From Epichloe hybrida (taxonomy: Eukaryota > Ascomycota > Sordariomycetes > Hypocreales > Clavicipitaceae), in the NCBI GenBank assembly GCA_019022495.1, contig JAFEKR010000020.1, positions 682,001-746,000 of the forward strand: DNA of 64,000 bases, written 5' to 3'. Of the stretch, positions 1-11,075 are shown one piece after another. A program made the position numbers and the translations under genes. Position 1 is the first letter of the stretch. The number at the start of each line of letters is the position of its first letter. The notes beneath the pieces were generated by a model, which did not search any database, had not been told where the DNA came from, and was given only the letters and a program-made list of their open reading frames with translations.

Positions 1-2881
1 ATACCCTAACCGGCCAAGAAACCACTCCAAAACTTTTGCCTTTTCAGATCTCTTCTTGCAGCTCTTCAACCCGCTCAACGAGAACAAGAAGCAGCCGTCT
101 GGCGGCGGCCAGGCGCGCAAGAAGGGCCCGCACGGCGGCACATCACTCTCGCCGCAAGAACAGCGGCGGCACATCATCGAGAGATTCATCAATCGATGGC
201 GTAAAGAGGTCGGCAATGACTTCTACCCCGCGCTGCGCCTGATCTTGCCTGACAAGGACCGTGACCGCGGCGCGTACGGCCTCAAGGAGAATGCCATAGG
301 GAAGCTTCTCGTGAAACTGATCAAGATTGACAAGAATTCCGAAGATGGATACAACCTCCTACATTGGAAGCTCCCGGGGCAAACCATGGGTGCCCGGATG
401 GCGGGTGATTTTGCCGGGAGATGCTACGAGGTCATTTCCAAGAGACCCATGAGAACAGAGGTCGGGGACATGACCATTGCCGAGGTGAATGAGCAGTTGG
501 ATAAGCTGGCTGCATCGACTGGCGAGGCAGAAAACTTGCGCGTCTTGGAGACTTTTTACAATCGCATGAACGCCGAGGAAATGCTATGGCTGATTCGCAT
601 CATTCTCAAGCAGATGAAGGTTGGTGCGACGGAGAAGACGTTTCTGTACCTGTGGCACCCGGATGGCGAGACTCTGTTTAGCGTGTCCTCCAGCCTGAGA
701 CGCGTCTGTTGGGAGCTGTATGACCCGGAAGTCAGGTTGGAGCAGGAGGATGCGGGAATCTCCTTGATGCAGTGTTTTCAACCTCAGCTGGCCCAGTTTC
801 AAATGCCAGCCTCTTTCCAGAGAATGGCTGAGCTCCTGCGGCCGACCGAAGCGGACGCCGAGTTCTGGATCGAGGAGAAGCTGGATGGCGAACGCATGCA
901 AATGCACATGGTGGCAGATGCTCAGCATCCCGGCGGAAAGAGGTTCTGCTTCTGGTCACGGAAAGCCAAAGAGTACACATATCTGTATGGAAATGGGCTC
1001 TTGGACAGCAATTCGAGCCTGACTCGCCATCTGAAGAATGCGTTTGCGCCGGGGGTCCGGAACCTGATACTCGACGGCGAGATGATTACGTGGGATATGA
1101 GCGTGGACAAAATCGTTCCCTTTGGGACGCTCAAGACGGCTGCCCTCGCGGAGCAGCAGAACAAGTCTGGGTCAGATGCATCTGGTCATCGACCCGTGTT
1201 TCGAGTCTTCGACATTGTATACCTCAATGACAAGTCACTTACCCAGTACACACTCCGTGACCGGCGCAAGGCACTCGAAAGGGCCGTCAAGTCGGTCCAT
1301 CGACGGCTCGAGGTGCACACGTATGTCGCCGCAACGACAGCGGATGCCATTGAGCCCATGCTCCGGGAAGTTGTGGCAACAGCATCCGAGGGTCTCGTCC
1401 TCAAGAACCCGCGATCCATGTATCGCCTGAACAGTCGGAACGACGACTGGCTGAAAGTGAAGCCAGAATACATGTCCGAGTTTGGCGAGTCCCTCGACTG
1501 TGTCATCATTGGCGGCTACTACGGCTCGGGACGACGAGGCGGCACACTGTCCAGTTTTCTCTGCGGGCTTCGCGCGTCCCAAAACCACATTCAGGCTGGC
1601 GAGGATCCCGAGAAATGCTTCTCCTTTTTCAAAGTCGGAGGAGGCTTCCGCGGGGAGGACTACGCAGAGATTCGACACCATACCGAGGGCAAATGGATGG
1701 AATGGGACCGCAAACGCCCGCCTACCAAGTACATCGAGCTGGGTGGCGGCGAGAGCAGACAGCTGGAACGACCAGACATGTGGATCCGGCCCAGGGACTC
1801 AGTCGTCATATCGGCAAAAGCGGCCAGCGCAGGGCCCTCGGATAGCTTCGCCCGCGGGTACACGCTGCGGTTTCCACGGTTCCGAAGGCTTCGACTCGAT
1901 CGCAGCTGGGACTCGGCCCTGTCCGTCGATGAGTTTGAAGAGCTCCGGAGGCGGGTGGATGAGGAGGCCAGAGAGAAAGCCATGACGCTGGAGGACCGAA
2001 AACGCAGGAAACCCAAGCGCGCCAGGCGCGAGTTGGTCATTGCAGGACAGGGCGCCGCTCCACCCCAGTTTGAAGGCAACAAGTCCAAGATCTTTGAGGG
2101 ACTGGAATTTTGCGTGCTTTCCGAATCCTTGAAGCCGTATAAAAAGACCAAGGCGCAACTGGAGACCATCATAAGGGAGAACGGCGGGGCAGTGTCGCAA
2201 AGGGCGCTGCCTGGATCTCACATGGTTCTCGTGGCGGATAAAAAGGTGGTCAAAGTGGCAAGTCTGATAAAGGGCGGCGGGGCGAACATTATCAAGCCCA
2301 AATGGATCAAGGACTGCGTCGAGCAACAGGGCTCGTTCCTGCTGCCGTATGAAGAGGGTCACCTGCTCCATGCAACGGCGGAGTTGGCAGCGATCGCGGC
2401 GGATAACACGGACATGTACGGCGACAGCTTCGCACGCGATGTTTCGGTGGAGGAACTACGGCAAATCCTGGCCGACATGCCGAAATCAGAAACTGACGGG
2501 CCGTCGTTTGACGAGGACCATTTCCTCGACGAGCTGGAAGAGCGTGGCAAGGGCCTCTCACATCTACGAGGGTTCATGTTCTGGCGGTGCGTGGTACACG
2601 TGCGTGTCGTGGGCGGTGTGGATTCCAACCTGGTGAACAAGCTGGTTCACTATGTAAAGTATGCGGGTGGGAAGGTGGAAGAGCGACTGGGAGACGAAGT
2701 GACGCATGTGATACTGGTCGGTGAGGATGCGATGGAGATTGGGGCTGTGGCCGATGAGGTCAGGAACAAGATTTGCTCTCGGGAGAAGAAGAAGATGCCC
2801 AGAGTGGTTGGGGAGAAGTGGATTCTGGAGTCTTGGAAAGAGAAGACGGTGTTGGACGAGGAGCCATTCGCGATCCAATGA
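1..2881 (+). CDS. LIG4: DNA ligase IV (5' partial)
   Basis: ATP-dependent DNA ligase of non-homologous end joining, acting in the nucleus with an XRCC4/Lif1 partner. The reading frame is open from base 2 to the stop at 2879-2881 (959 residues visible). The first visible residues, through the block FSDLFLQLFNPLNENKK, are typical ligase IV, so the start and a short N-terminal piece lie upstream. The order is an N-terminal DNA-binding domain, then the nucleotidyltransferase motif KLDGER with the catalytic lysine codon at 878-880. The OB-fold follows, then two BRCT domains at about 2090-2330 and 2555-2870, the arrangement that separates ligase IV from ligases I and III. No intron is needed within the visible part. 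The next gene is on the opposite strand and converges on it. Identification is firm; only the 5' end is missing. Confidence 0.97.
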   Translation, partial: YPNRPRNHSKTFAFSDLFLQLFNPLNENKKQPSGGGQARKKGPHGGTSLSPQEQRRHIIERFINRWRKEVGNDFYPALRLILPDKDRDRGAYGLKENAIGKLLVKLIKIDKNSEDGYNLLHWKLPGQTMGARMAGDFAGRCYEVISKRPMRTEVGDMTIAEVNEQLDKLAASTGEAENLRVLETFYNRMNAEEMLWLIRIILKQMKVGATEKTFLYLWHPDGETLFSVSSSLRRVCWELYDPEVRLEQEDAGISLMQCFQPQLAQFQMPASFQRMAELLRPTEADAEFWIEEKLDGERMQMHMVADAQHPGGKRFCFWSRKAKEYTYLYGNGLLDSNSSLTRHLKNAFAPGVRNLILDGEMITWDMSVDKIVPFGTLKTAALAEQQNKSGSDASGHRPVFRVFDIVYLNDKSLTQYTLRDRRKALERAVKSVHRRLEVHTYVAATTADAIEPMLREVVATASEGLVLKNPRSMYRLNSRNDDWLKVKPEYMSEFGESLDCVIIGGYYGSGRRGGTLSSFLCGLRASQNHIQAGEDPEKCFSFFKVGGGFRGEDYAEIRHHTEGKWMEWDRKRPPTKYIELGGGESRQLERPDMWIRPRDSVVISAKAASAGPSDSFARGYTLRFPRFRRLRLDRSWDSALSVDEFEELRRRVDEEAREKAMTLEDRKRRKPKRARRELVIAGQGAAPPQFEGNKSKIFEGLEFCVLSESLKPYKKTKAQLETIIRENGGAVSQRALPGSHMVLVADKKVVKVASLIKGGGANIIKPKWIKDCVEQQGSFLLPYEEGHLLHATAELAAIAADNTDMYGDSFARDVSVEELRQILADMPKSETDGPSFDEDHFLDELEERGKGLSHLRGFMFWRCVVHVRVVGGVDSNLVNKLVHYVKYAGGKVEERLGDEVTHVILVGEDAMEIGAVADEVRNKICSREKKKMPRVVGEKWILESWKEKTVLDEEPFAIQ

Positions 2882-3063
2882 AGGATTTTGTCGAGAAGGC
2901 CTTTCGGTCCTGATGCATTTGCATATACTCGGTTTCAATCCTATGCACCCAACAAGTTCCTTCCCATGTGGCCAGCACGGTGAGCGCGGTAAGACGATAA
3001 ACCGGCCAATCCATCAACCAAAAAAATATTCACGGCAGGGCAAAACGCCAGAACACGCAACAA

Positions 3064-3920
3064 TCACTTGCCCATCGTCAAGAACAACCTGTCGCCGACA
3101 TCCCCCATCCCAGGCTGCAGCATTCCCTCCCCAGTCAACGCGGCATCTATGCCCGCGATCCACAGCTCCGTCCCCTCGGGCCACTCCCCCGCAGCCTTCC
3201 TGACGCCCTCCTCGGCGCCCAGGATCGACAAGACGAGGACCTTCCTGGCGCCCCATTCGCGAAGTGTCTGGACCGCCGCGGCGCACGTGCCGCCCGTGGC
3301 GATGACGGGATCAACGAGGATAGCAAGACTGCTGGCGTTGCTATCGGATGCCGAGCCAGGACCGTGGTTCGGGAGATTATTGTAGTATTCCACGGGGTCG
3401 AGCGTCGACGGCTCGCGGTACATGCCCAGGTGGTGGACCGGCACGGAAACAGGCAGAATCGTCTGCACGCCTAGAATTTTTTTTTTAATTTTCTTTTATA
3501 TCGAGGCGGATATTAATGGTTCTCGGGTCCCGGAGGGGCGCGGGGGGATGCAAAGTACCTTGTACCATGCCGAGACCAGATCGGAGAATGGGCACAATAC
3601 ACATGGTTTGCGGACGGACGGCAGTGCTGACGTACTCGAAGCCGAGCGGTGTTTGATCCTTGGGGTTATTTTACCGGAGTCAGTGAGTATTTGGGAAAGA
3701 GGGCGGGCGGAGAGGGGTTGGCGTTGAGGCTGGGGTTGGATACTTTTGGACCGTCGACGGGCGAGATGTTGGTGGCGAGTGCCTCGACGGCGAGGATGAG
3801 CGATATGTCGTGGACGAGGGTGGCGACGTCTTTGGATGTGGTGGATTGGGAACGCAGCTGGCTGAGCTTGGCGCGTAGACTCGGGTGTTGCGATACGTGG
3901 ACGTTGGGGAGGGACGACAT
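3064..3920 (-). CDS. Uracil phosphoribosyltransferase, three exons
   Basis: Pyrimidine-salvage enzyme converting uracil and PRPP to UMP in the cytosol. I infer exons 3744-3920, 3559-3658 and 3064-3470, which join in frame to 227 residues, a normal size for fungal UPRTase. Intron 1 (3659-3743) starts GTATCC and ends AAG; intron 2 (3471-3558) starts GTACTT and ends TAG. The join across intron 1 restores the family block DGPK-DQTPLGFEY. Further family blocks are VPILRSGLGM, VPVHHLGMYREP and the PRPP-binding loop LVDPVIATGGTCAA. The start MSSLPNVHVSQHP is the only good N-terminus. It converges with ligase IV and is divergent from the fluoride exporter, so the roughly 690 bp between 3920 and 4614 hold both promoters. 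It is the Fur1/UPP1-type protein of yeasts; I give no symbol because naming varies. Confidence 0.93.
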
Positions 3921-4140
3921 GGTGATTTTTTTTCTCTTTTTCCTCCCTGTTTTATTATAAAACAAAACAAATTTAATCGGAGCGGGAGCTGGTTCGCTGG
4001 TGGTGGAGGGACGAGAAGCCGAGAAGCCGAGGAGATGGAGGAATAAAGTGAAGTAAGTGAAGTGGGCTACGATGTGGATGAGAACGGGCGAGAACGGGTT
4101 ACGACGGGGTTCGTTTGGCGGCATGGCAGCCGTGGACGAA

Positions 4141-4180
4141 GAGGGGAATTGGGGGGGAATTGGGGGGGGAATTGGAGGGG
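4141..4180 (+). repeat. G-run cluster in a divergent promoter region
   Basis: Several runs of four to eight G are separated by AATT on the plus strand, between the divergent UPRTase and fluoride exporter genes. The spacing (G-run, AATT, G-run) fits a potential G-quadruplex or a simple promoter tract. No function is shown. Confidence 0.6.
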
Positions 4181-4613
4181 TTCAACAGGCGGGCGGACTG
4201 CACTGCAAGCGGGGCCATCTATCCGCTGCGGATTGTGGATTGTGCGCACCAACCCGTCTTAATAACTCCCGTCATTCCCCAATAACAATTCCCGTCCATC
4301 AATCACTTCTTCACCTGTCTGTCTCAAACGCGCATTGTGTCGCACCGACGCATTGATACCGACCTGCTTCAGGCCATGCCATCACCACAAACCGAGGCAC
4401 TGCGTCATGGCTTTGGCCGCGCAAACCACGGCTGGATTGTTGGCGAGCGCGAAACCCTGCCATGACCGACCTGGAGAGCACTTCCACGTCATCGACAACC
4501 GTGCAAATCTTGGCCAAGTCGCGGCAGAGCGCACGCATAGCCTAACCTTGCGCGACTTCCGGAGCCATGAGAGACGAACACAGAGCCCATCCCGGCAAAT
4601 CCCCCCGACTGCC

Positions 4614-5741
4614 ATGGAAGAGAACCATGACGGGAACAACATGTCTCCAAAGCTCACACAACTCTACACGCTATCATATCTCGTCTTCTTTGCAATTATA
4701 GGTACGCTCGCAAGGCTGGGCCTCACAGCCCTGACGCACTATGCCAAAACACCCGTGCTGTTTACCACGCTATGGGCCAATTTCGGAGGGAGTATTGTCA
4801 TGGGCTTTCTGGCAGAAGACCGAATGCTTTTCCGCCGGGAATGGGGAACTGCAACGTATGACCGAGTGCTAGCGCAAGCGAAGAAACAAGACGAAGAAGA
4901 GGGCGGCCAAGGATCTGGCCCCAGCCGCCCGAGCGTGCATCTCGTGGCGGCCAAGAAAGCACATCTCGCTTGCAAAAAGACCATTCCGCTGTACGTCGGG
5001 CTGGCAACCGGCTTTTGTGGCAGCTTCACGAGCTTCTCTGCTTTTATCCGCGACGTCTTCTTGGCCATGTCCAACGATCTAGTCGCACCGGGCTTTGGAG
5101 TCACTGCCGAAAGTAGGAACGGCGGTTACTCGTTCATGGCCATGTTGGCGGTTGTAATTACCACGGTGGCGCTGTCACTGGGCGGCTTCATGTTTGGCGC
5201 GCACTGCGCTATCGCTACCGAACCCGTCATTCCGTCGTTTCCCTTTCCAACCACGCGTAAGTTTATGGACCCCTTGTTTGTCCTGCTGGGCTGGGGATGC
5301 TGGTTGGGGGCAGTCCTGATGGCTGCCCTCCCGCTACACGACAAATGGCGAGGGCAGATCGTATTCGCACTGGTCTTCTCGCCATTAGGCTGCTTGGCCC
5401 GCTTCTACCTGGCCTTCTACCTGAATGGCAAGATGGCTACTTTCCCACTCGGAACCTTCGCTGCAAATGTCATCGGGACGGCTGTTTTGGGCATGGCGTT
5501 GGATATTGCCCATGTGCAGGGCGGCGGCGGCATCGTGGGATGCCAAGTCCTTCAAGGCGTAGAGGATGGCTTCTGTGGGTGCTTGACAACAGTGTCAACG
5601 TGGGTTGCGGAATTGAATAGTCTGAGGACGCAAAGTGCATACATTTATGGCGCGACGAGCGTGCTTGTGTCGTTTGCTGTCATGGTTGCCATCGTGGGTG
5701 GATTGAGGTGGACTGATGGATGGTCAGCTCTAATGTGTTGA
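4614..5741 (+). CDS. Fluoride export protein, two fused CrcB domains
   Basis: Membrane fluoride exporter of the CrcB/FEX family, which keeps cytosolic fluoride low. Fungal members are a fusion of two CrcB units, and both are visible. Unit 1 has GTLARLGLTAL, LWANFGGSIVMGFL and GFCGSFTSFSAF. Unit 2 has GCLARFYLAFYL, FPLGTFAANVIGTA and GFCGCLTTVSTWVAEL. The conserved Asn of each WAN/AAN motif and the Phe/Ser/Thr track residues are present. I chose the ATG at 4614 (375 residues, MEENHDGN...) because the frame upstream to 4335 is rich in His, Cys and Arg and does not look like a membrane-protein leader; ATG 4647 is another option. Roughly nine to ten hydrophobic segments are expected. No intron is seen. 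The closest named relative is yeast FEX1. Confidence 0.93.
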   Translation: MEENHDGNNMSPKLTQLYTLSYLVFFAIIGTLARLGLTALTHYAKTPVLFTTLWANFGGSIVMGFLAEDRMLFRREWGTATYDRVLAQAKKQDEEEGGQGSGPSRPSVHLVAAKKAHLACKKTIPLYVGLATGFCGSFTSFSAFIRDVFLAMSNDLVAPGFGVTAESRNGGYSFMAMLAVVITTVALSLGGFMFGAHCAIATEPVIPSFPFPTTRKFMDPLFVLLGWGCWLGAVLMAALPLHDKWRGQIVFALVFSPLGCLARFYLAFYLNGKMATFPLGTFAANVIGTAVLGMALDIAHVQGGGGIVGCQVLQGVEDGFCGCLTTVSTWVAELNSLRTQSAYIYGATSVLVSFAVMVAIVGGLRWTDGWSALMC

Positions 5742-5830
5742 GTGCGCACGAACATGTCTCGCCTGTTCATTCGTTCATGGGAGTCGAAATTGTCGAAATT
5801 TCGTGAAACTTGGCAGGAGCCCCTTTCACC

Positions 5831-5882
5831 AGTTGCCAGTTGCCAGTTGCCAGTTGCCAGTTGCCAGTCGCCGGTCGCCGGT
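5831..5882 (+). repeat. 7-bp tandem repeat (AGTTGCC)n
   Basis: Five or so copies of AGTTGCC grade into AGTCGCCGGTCGCCGG just downstream of the fluoride exporter. It is a small minisatellite in a 3' intergenic region with no coding potential. Confidence 0.9.
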
Positions 5883-6116
5883 CAAAGTTGCCTGATGGAT
5901 TTCTTTCCTTGTCACACGTCGTGACCTGACATATCTGGCCAAAACTTATCTCTTACTTGGTGCGGACTCTGTATCTGCAAAGTGCTGTACCAGACATCTT
6001 CACTCTTATTTTCCTTGCACTTTTACGATTAACTCCCGACAGCCGGCCTCGGAGTCCCGATATATCTGTCGATTACTAGTATTTTATACTTTATACTCGC
6101 TCAGCTGACTGCCGAC

Positions 6117-8477
6117 ATGCGCGAAGTTCAGCCAACGCAGCCCGTCTGCTCTGCAGTGACAGCACAAGAGGAAGCCTGCGACGGCAAGCCAACGATTTCG
6201 TGTCCAAAATGCCTCCTTGTCTCCGTAAATAGAGCATGCTGTCTAATGTCGAGACGGTGCTGTCTATTTGGCTAACATCCCCAGTATTGTAGTGATGCAT
6301 GTAGAAAGCTCGATTGGCCGACACATAGAAAAGATTGTAACAAACGGTATTATGACGATATTCCATTGGAAGATGCGGTGACCGTTGAGCCAGTTGAGGC
6401 CAACAGGTATCGAACAGCTTGGGCCAGCTATGCCGCTACAGATGTTATACATTTTAGCAAGCAAACCGAGGGCGGAGAGTTTGACGGTCAACTCAATATT
6501 CTTCTCAGCGGCGGTACGTGCGGCTGATCTTATTCCCTTTTCAGAACTGAACAACAAGAACAAGAACAAAGACATAGTTGGCTCAAGATAATGATGTTCG
6601 GTCAAACAAGTGTTCCCGCTACGACATTTGATATACTCTGTGGTGAAAATACCTAGGAATGCCAAACCACGACTCAAATTTACCCTGAATTGTGTAACGT
6701 TTTTCGACTTTCTACGAACGTTTTATGGTCTTCTTCTGCTATGTTTCTCGAGGAACCGTAAACCAATCACCAATGCTGAGGCCTTAATCCATCTGTGGTA
6801 CTCCGCAAGGTTGCCAGATTACCTCTACGCTCATGTACAGAATAGCCGGGAAGACCTTCAGAAGCATTTAGTACCCAGATTGTGCTCAACAGCGTTCCCC
6901 GAGCATGCCAGTGGAGAAACACAGACATTCGGATGGGAGCAGCGAAATGTCAGGCTGACGGGCACTCTCTCTACTGAGCAGTCAGATGGACTGAAACAAT
7001 CACTCGAGGCCAAACCAAGTTTTTCGCCGGCAGATGAGATACGCGTCCGAATCGCGGACAGGTTAGAAAACTTATCACGCTACCGCGAGGCTGCCGCTCC
7101 TATGACTCGGTCAAGGGCTCTGGGAATGTCTCGATGGCGGGCGGATGGCCTTTTGCTTCCTTACGGCCATCCAAGGAAGGATTTCAATGTCCCAAACCCG
7201 TATGAATGCCACATGAGTATGAAAAAAAAAATTAATGAGATTTGCTGACGCAACAGTAAGGATATTCTTTCGCGACGGCGTTGCGTATCCACGAGGGGCA
7301 ACCGCAGAACCTCTTTCGGAGTGGCCCATGGAGCTTCTTGATTTCACAGCCAAGGGCTTTCCTGCATACGGAAAAATGTTCTACTACTTGAGAGATTTGC
7401 TGGTGCAATTTCAAATTGTTTCCCAGCGGCTGGAGTTGGAGATTGATCTATGTTGCTCGTGGCCATTGATGCTTCCTTTGAAACTGTCCGTCAAGCCAGA
7501 GGAAAAGTTTGATCGCATGGAAGTGAGTTGGACCCGGAACCAATTCCCCCAAAGATGGGAGGTGGAAGAAGTGCTGATAAAACGGAAGCTTGGTGAATTA
7601 TAGGATGAACATCCTGCTCTTTGCTTATTGATTGCCACAAGATTCTTGTACGACACGTGGGAAAGTCCATGTGCAACTTTGCTCACCATGACACGAGAAA
7701 GCGTACAGCAGGGTGAAACGGAAAAGAACAAATGGACCGTGAATGACGTATCGGAAATACTAATGCCCACGTCAACAGCCCTGGACGATTACACAGCAAG
7801 TGTTCCCGTTAATGGCGCGGCACCGGCGTCGTTTCCCAAACCGCAAGAGATAGCTCGACGGCGTATCGGCTTACAGATGTAGAAAAACTGGGATGTATAC
7901 TCGGATCGGTACGCCACAGACTCTCACACATCCAGTCGAAAGCCTACCCGAGTTGGGAAAAGCTAATGGTTGCCACAGATTTCTCTACGACCCAAGGTTC
8001 TTCGGGTTTCAATTGTTGGAACAAGACGAAAATTGGGACGTGCGCAGCATCTTTGAGAGAGGATTTCTCGGCTTGACGTATATGCAAAAGAACAAGATTA
8101 CTAGACGCTGGCCGAATAGATTGATACACAGCCCGAGTTGCCAGCCCGGACTTCAAAAGTTCAACAGATATGTTGGATGGGCCGAAAACAAGCCAGTAAG
8201 ATGGCTTGAGTGGCAGTTGGAGGAGCCTGTTGACGAGGAACAGTTCCAGTATTGGCTTAGCTTGTGCCTGACAATGACGGTAGAACAAATGAGGGAATCA
8301 ATGAGGCAAGTCATTGAGCAAAGCACGACGGCGACATCAGTCAGTCCTGCCGACAGCGATCTGGACTGGATTGATAAGGAAACGACTGCCCCAAAAAGCA
8401 CGAATTCTACTCGGGAGACGAAGTCGAAGGGTGGAAAGAAGGGCAAGACAAAGGGCAATAAGAGTAGAAGCAAGTAA
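6117..8477 (+). pseudogene. MYND-finger / DUF4470 protein, multiply disrupted
   Basis: A fungal MYND zinc-finger protein with a DUF4470-type body, common in Sordariomycetes and of unknown biochemical role. Exon 1 (6117-6224) carries SCPKCLLVS. A 60-bp intron (6225-6284) joins it to YCSDACRKLDWPTHRKDC, giving a full MYND Cys/His pattern. The body follows in pieces with family blocks EALIHLWYSARLP (about 6775), RADGLLLPYGHPRKDF, FYYLRDLL, FDRMEVS and, near the end, RYVGW. Several breaks are visible. The frame changes between about 6520 and 6610. A frame change occurs at a run of ten A (7222-7231). A TAG stop lies at 7601-7603 in an otherwise open frame. Another frame change lies near 7885. The tail to 8477 is rich in Lys, Gly and Ser. 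Some breaks could be unrecognised introns or a homopolymer error, but the TAG and the poly-A shift together suggest a decaying gene. Confidence 0.75.
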
Positions 8478-9380
8478 TGACACGGGAGGCAGCGCTGGAG
8501 ACGGGATTTACCATTGCGAAGCGACATGTCTCGGTCCAGAGGACAGTAGCATTTGAGAGAAGCAGCGTTGATGAAAGTTTTCTGTAATGTGCAGTCTTTT
8601 TACTCGATGCAATGAAACGTGAATGTAGTGTTGTCGCTCTCTAGGGGGGAACTTGGTACCTTGGCAAGTGGCGGGCAAAGTGGTACATGGAAAAGTTGGT
8701 ACTTGCTACTACGTCTATGTCCGTACTGCAAGTAGCTGCTACGACTCTGCGACCTCGGGAATCGAATGCCGGCCGGCGTGCATCTGTTCGGCGACGTGGG
8801 ATGACATTGAGTCATGCAGAGCGCAAGTTAAGGCAAGACGTGAGCTGTTTGCCCCAAGGTGCAAGGGACCATCATCAAGTCATGGCAATGAAAGGAGCAC
8901 GAGTACATGTCTGATGTGAGTTGTCTTTTTTACTGTTTTTTCAAGCGAGGTTGTAACTAGTAGGTTGAAAAGACGAAAAAGACTGGCCTGGCCGGGGGGT
9001 GTGAACTTTGGAGTGTATGCCCGCAAGCCGCGTCTACATCGAGGACCTTGAGAAGCAAGATTTGTCGCAGGACAAAAGCGATTCCTTGTGCTCGTTTGCG
9101 CACCGCGTCCTCTCGGCACGTATCCTCGGCGCGTCCCGCTCATTTGATTCCCGACACGAACGTGAAGACGAAGACGAAGACGGACACCTCGATCGGACAG
9201 AGCGTCTCCTGACGGCATGGAGACTCGGTCTCCCGCACGAGAAGCAAGCGTTGCTGTGTCCCACCAGCCCTTGTCGGTGTTCGATTCCTCCTCTTGCGGG
9301 TGCGAGACTTCACACATGTCGTGGAGTCGGCCGCCGCCATAAGCAACATGATTTAACACCGGGTGCCTCTCATCTCGCAT
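8478..9380. other. Intergenic, no gene recognised
   Basis: Balanced composition. The short open frames here overlap on both strands and match no family I know. The stretch lies between the MYND gene and the secreted-protein relic. Confidence 0.6.
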
Positions 9381-9385
9381 CCGCA

Positions 9386-10126
9386 TTCACTTCTTCAGCT
9401 GCATCGCTTGTCTATCGGCCGTCGTCCACCTCTCGCAGTGGGCGCCGTTGGCGTCGGGGCCGGACGAGAGGATCCGGCAGCTGGTGCGGTTGGACATTGC
9501 AGAAAGTCTGCCTCTGCAAGAAAGTCAACTTTTGTTCCGGGAAAAGATGGAAAAACAAATGTTGTTGTCAACGTCCCGGAAAATGCACCAGTCCTCCCAA
9601 CACACATGGACTCACGGTTCTTCGCCCAAAGGCCCTTCGCTAGATTGGCCGAGCGAGTGCTGTGCAGATTCGCAACTCGGGTCTCGTGGAAAGGGGAGAG
9701 ATCGAGCACATCGTCTGCGACAGCCAAGTACACAAGTGGTACCGTGCCGAGGATAAGCGTCTAGTCGAAGAAATCGAGCATCTGAGAAGAATCCCGGGAA
9801 TCCCGGGAAGCAGGGCGGGGCCCAATATGTGCGGCAGAGTGAGCTGTAGCTGGGACAGCGCCACCTGGTGGTGCAACGATGTGAGATTTTCCCCCTTTTC
9901 ACTTTTGCCTTTGAAGGTTTGGCGCGCATTGTGGTTACGAGATCGAGGCGGTTTTGCTGACTTTGCAACTTTTTTTTTCTTCTCACTTCTTTTTCGCTTT
10001 GGGCAGAACGACCATCCCGTTGAGCCGAGCAGCTTCGCAGAAATAGGCGATGGAGCGGATGCTATCCTGAAAGATTGTCACGTCGGCACTGCTGTGTACT
10101 GGACGAGAGGCCAGGCTTTTTTGTGA
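9386..10126 (+). pseudogene. Small cysteine-rich secreted-protein relic
   Basis: One frame runs from about 9386 to 10126 with a single TAG at 9641-9643. Before the stop it encodes a Cys-rich stretch with KVCLCKKVNFCSGKRWKNKC. After it come SAVQIRNSGLVERGEIEHIV, then CGRVSCSWDSATWWCND and QAF near the C-terminus. A clean 126-bp intron (9881-10006, GTGAGA...CAG) sits after WWCND. Fungal secreted proteins with a C-x-RVSCSWNSA-x-WWCND core and a C-terminal GQAF are familiar to me, often annotated as hypothetical secreted proteins; I know no activity. The expected signal peptide is not in the same frame, although a frame near 9385 with FTSSAASLV looks like an eroded one. The missing leader and the stop argue for a relic. 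An unusual splice form is the alternative. Confidence 0.5.
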
Positions 10127-10439
10127 GCGGGTAACTGAAATTTTATTGTTCGGCGCATGGTTGCTGAGCTTGGCTTGTCTGTACAGCCCTGCTTGTCTCT
10201 GGTAGTAGGAGCGCGGGGTGTTGAATATCGAATAGTGGTCGAAATATAATGTCTAGCTCTGGTGATAGTTTTCCATGAACTTGTCACAATGAGATCTGCT
10301 CTTCAAGATCGCCACGGCACTAGTAAAAGCTTCATTTTTAACGTCGTTATCCGTTGATCTGACAGGGGCGCCCGGGACGACAATACAGTCGCAAGAAATG
10401 TGACAAAAAAACCCTTGCGCTGCTCCAATTCATGACAAA

Positions 10440-11075
10440 TCGGGCGAGTTTCGTGGTCAATATCGTGCTTGGACTCATCACTGCGGTAGTGGTCGCCCTA
10501 CGCCTGTAACATCATGGAGCTTATGTGCCCGACTCTGTTCACGCTCGTCGAGTTGACACTCTCCGTGTTCCATCTGGTCATCTTTCCAGGCGGAGTCGTT
10601 CGCAGACTATGGTTGGCACCCATTGCTTTACACTTTGCATTGAGCGTTGGCTTCGTGTTCAAAGGTGCCTTCTAATGTGGACTTGTGGGTTACAGTTGGA
10701 TGAGGTTGGGTATAATACAGGTCGGCTCTGTTAAGGACCACTGTGTGAACACTAATGTTTTCGGCTGGATCAACGCGAGAGTCAATATTGCCGTCGATTT
10801 TTGGCGTATTGCTTTCCCTCTGTTTCGAATCGGAAGGCTGAGGCTTCACTGGAAGAAGATTGGAGCGGCACTAATGCTCATGACTGGCTTGCTGTGAGTC
10901 TGTCCTTATTTAGGCCCCGTTAGAACAAGATTGCTGACCTCAAACTAGAGTGAAAATCGTCTCCGTTCTGCGACTTAACTTGTTGAAAACCTACGCCAAT
11001 ACATTTAACCCTACCTTTGATGAATATTCCGTCGTTTTCTGGTCCACCGTCGAGGTCAATGTCGGGCTGGACTGA
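10440..11075 (+). pseudogene. Pth11-like GPCR fragment
   Basis: Remnant of a seven-helix fungal receptor of the Pth11/CFEM-GPCR class. Around 10770-10890 the frame reads WINARVNIAVDFWRIAFPL and LHWKKIGAALM. After a 55-bp intron (10894-10948, GTGAGT...TAG) it continues KIVSVLRLNLLKTYAN and ends VVFWSTVEVNVG. In the family these correspond to helices 4-6 with the IAVDFW, LHWKKK-GVA and WSTIE-N-GI blocks. In-frame stops (TAA near 10673 and TGA after VNVGLD) and the lack of the first helices and C-terminal tail mark it as broken. The host gene was probably a surface sensor. Confidence 0.62.

Noticed and set aside
4335..4613. N-terminal extension of the fluoride exporter
   Set aside because: Composition is unlike a leader and the family starts near MEENHDG or later.
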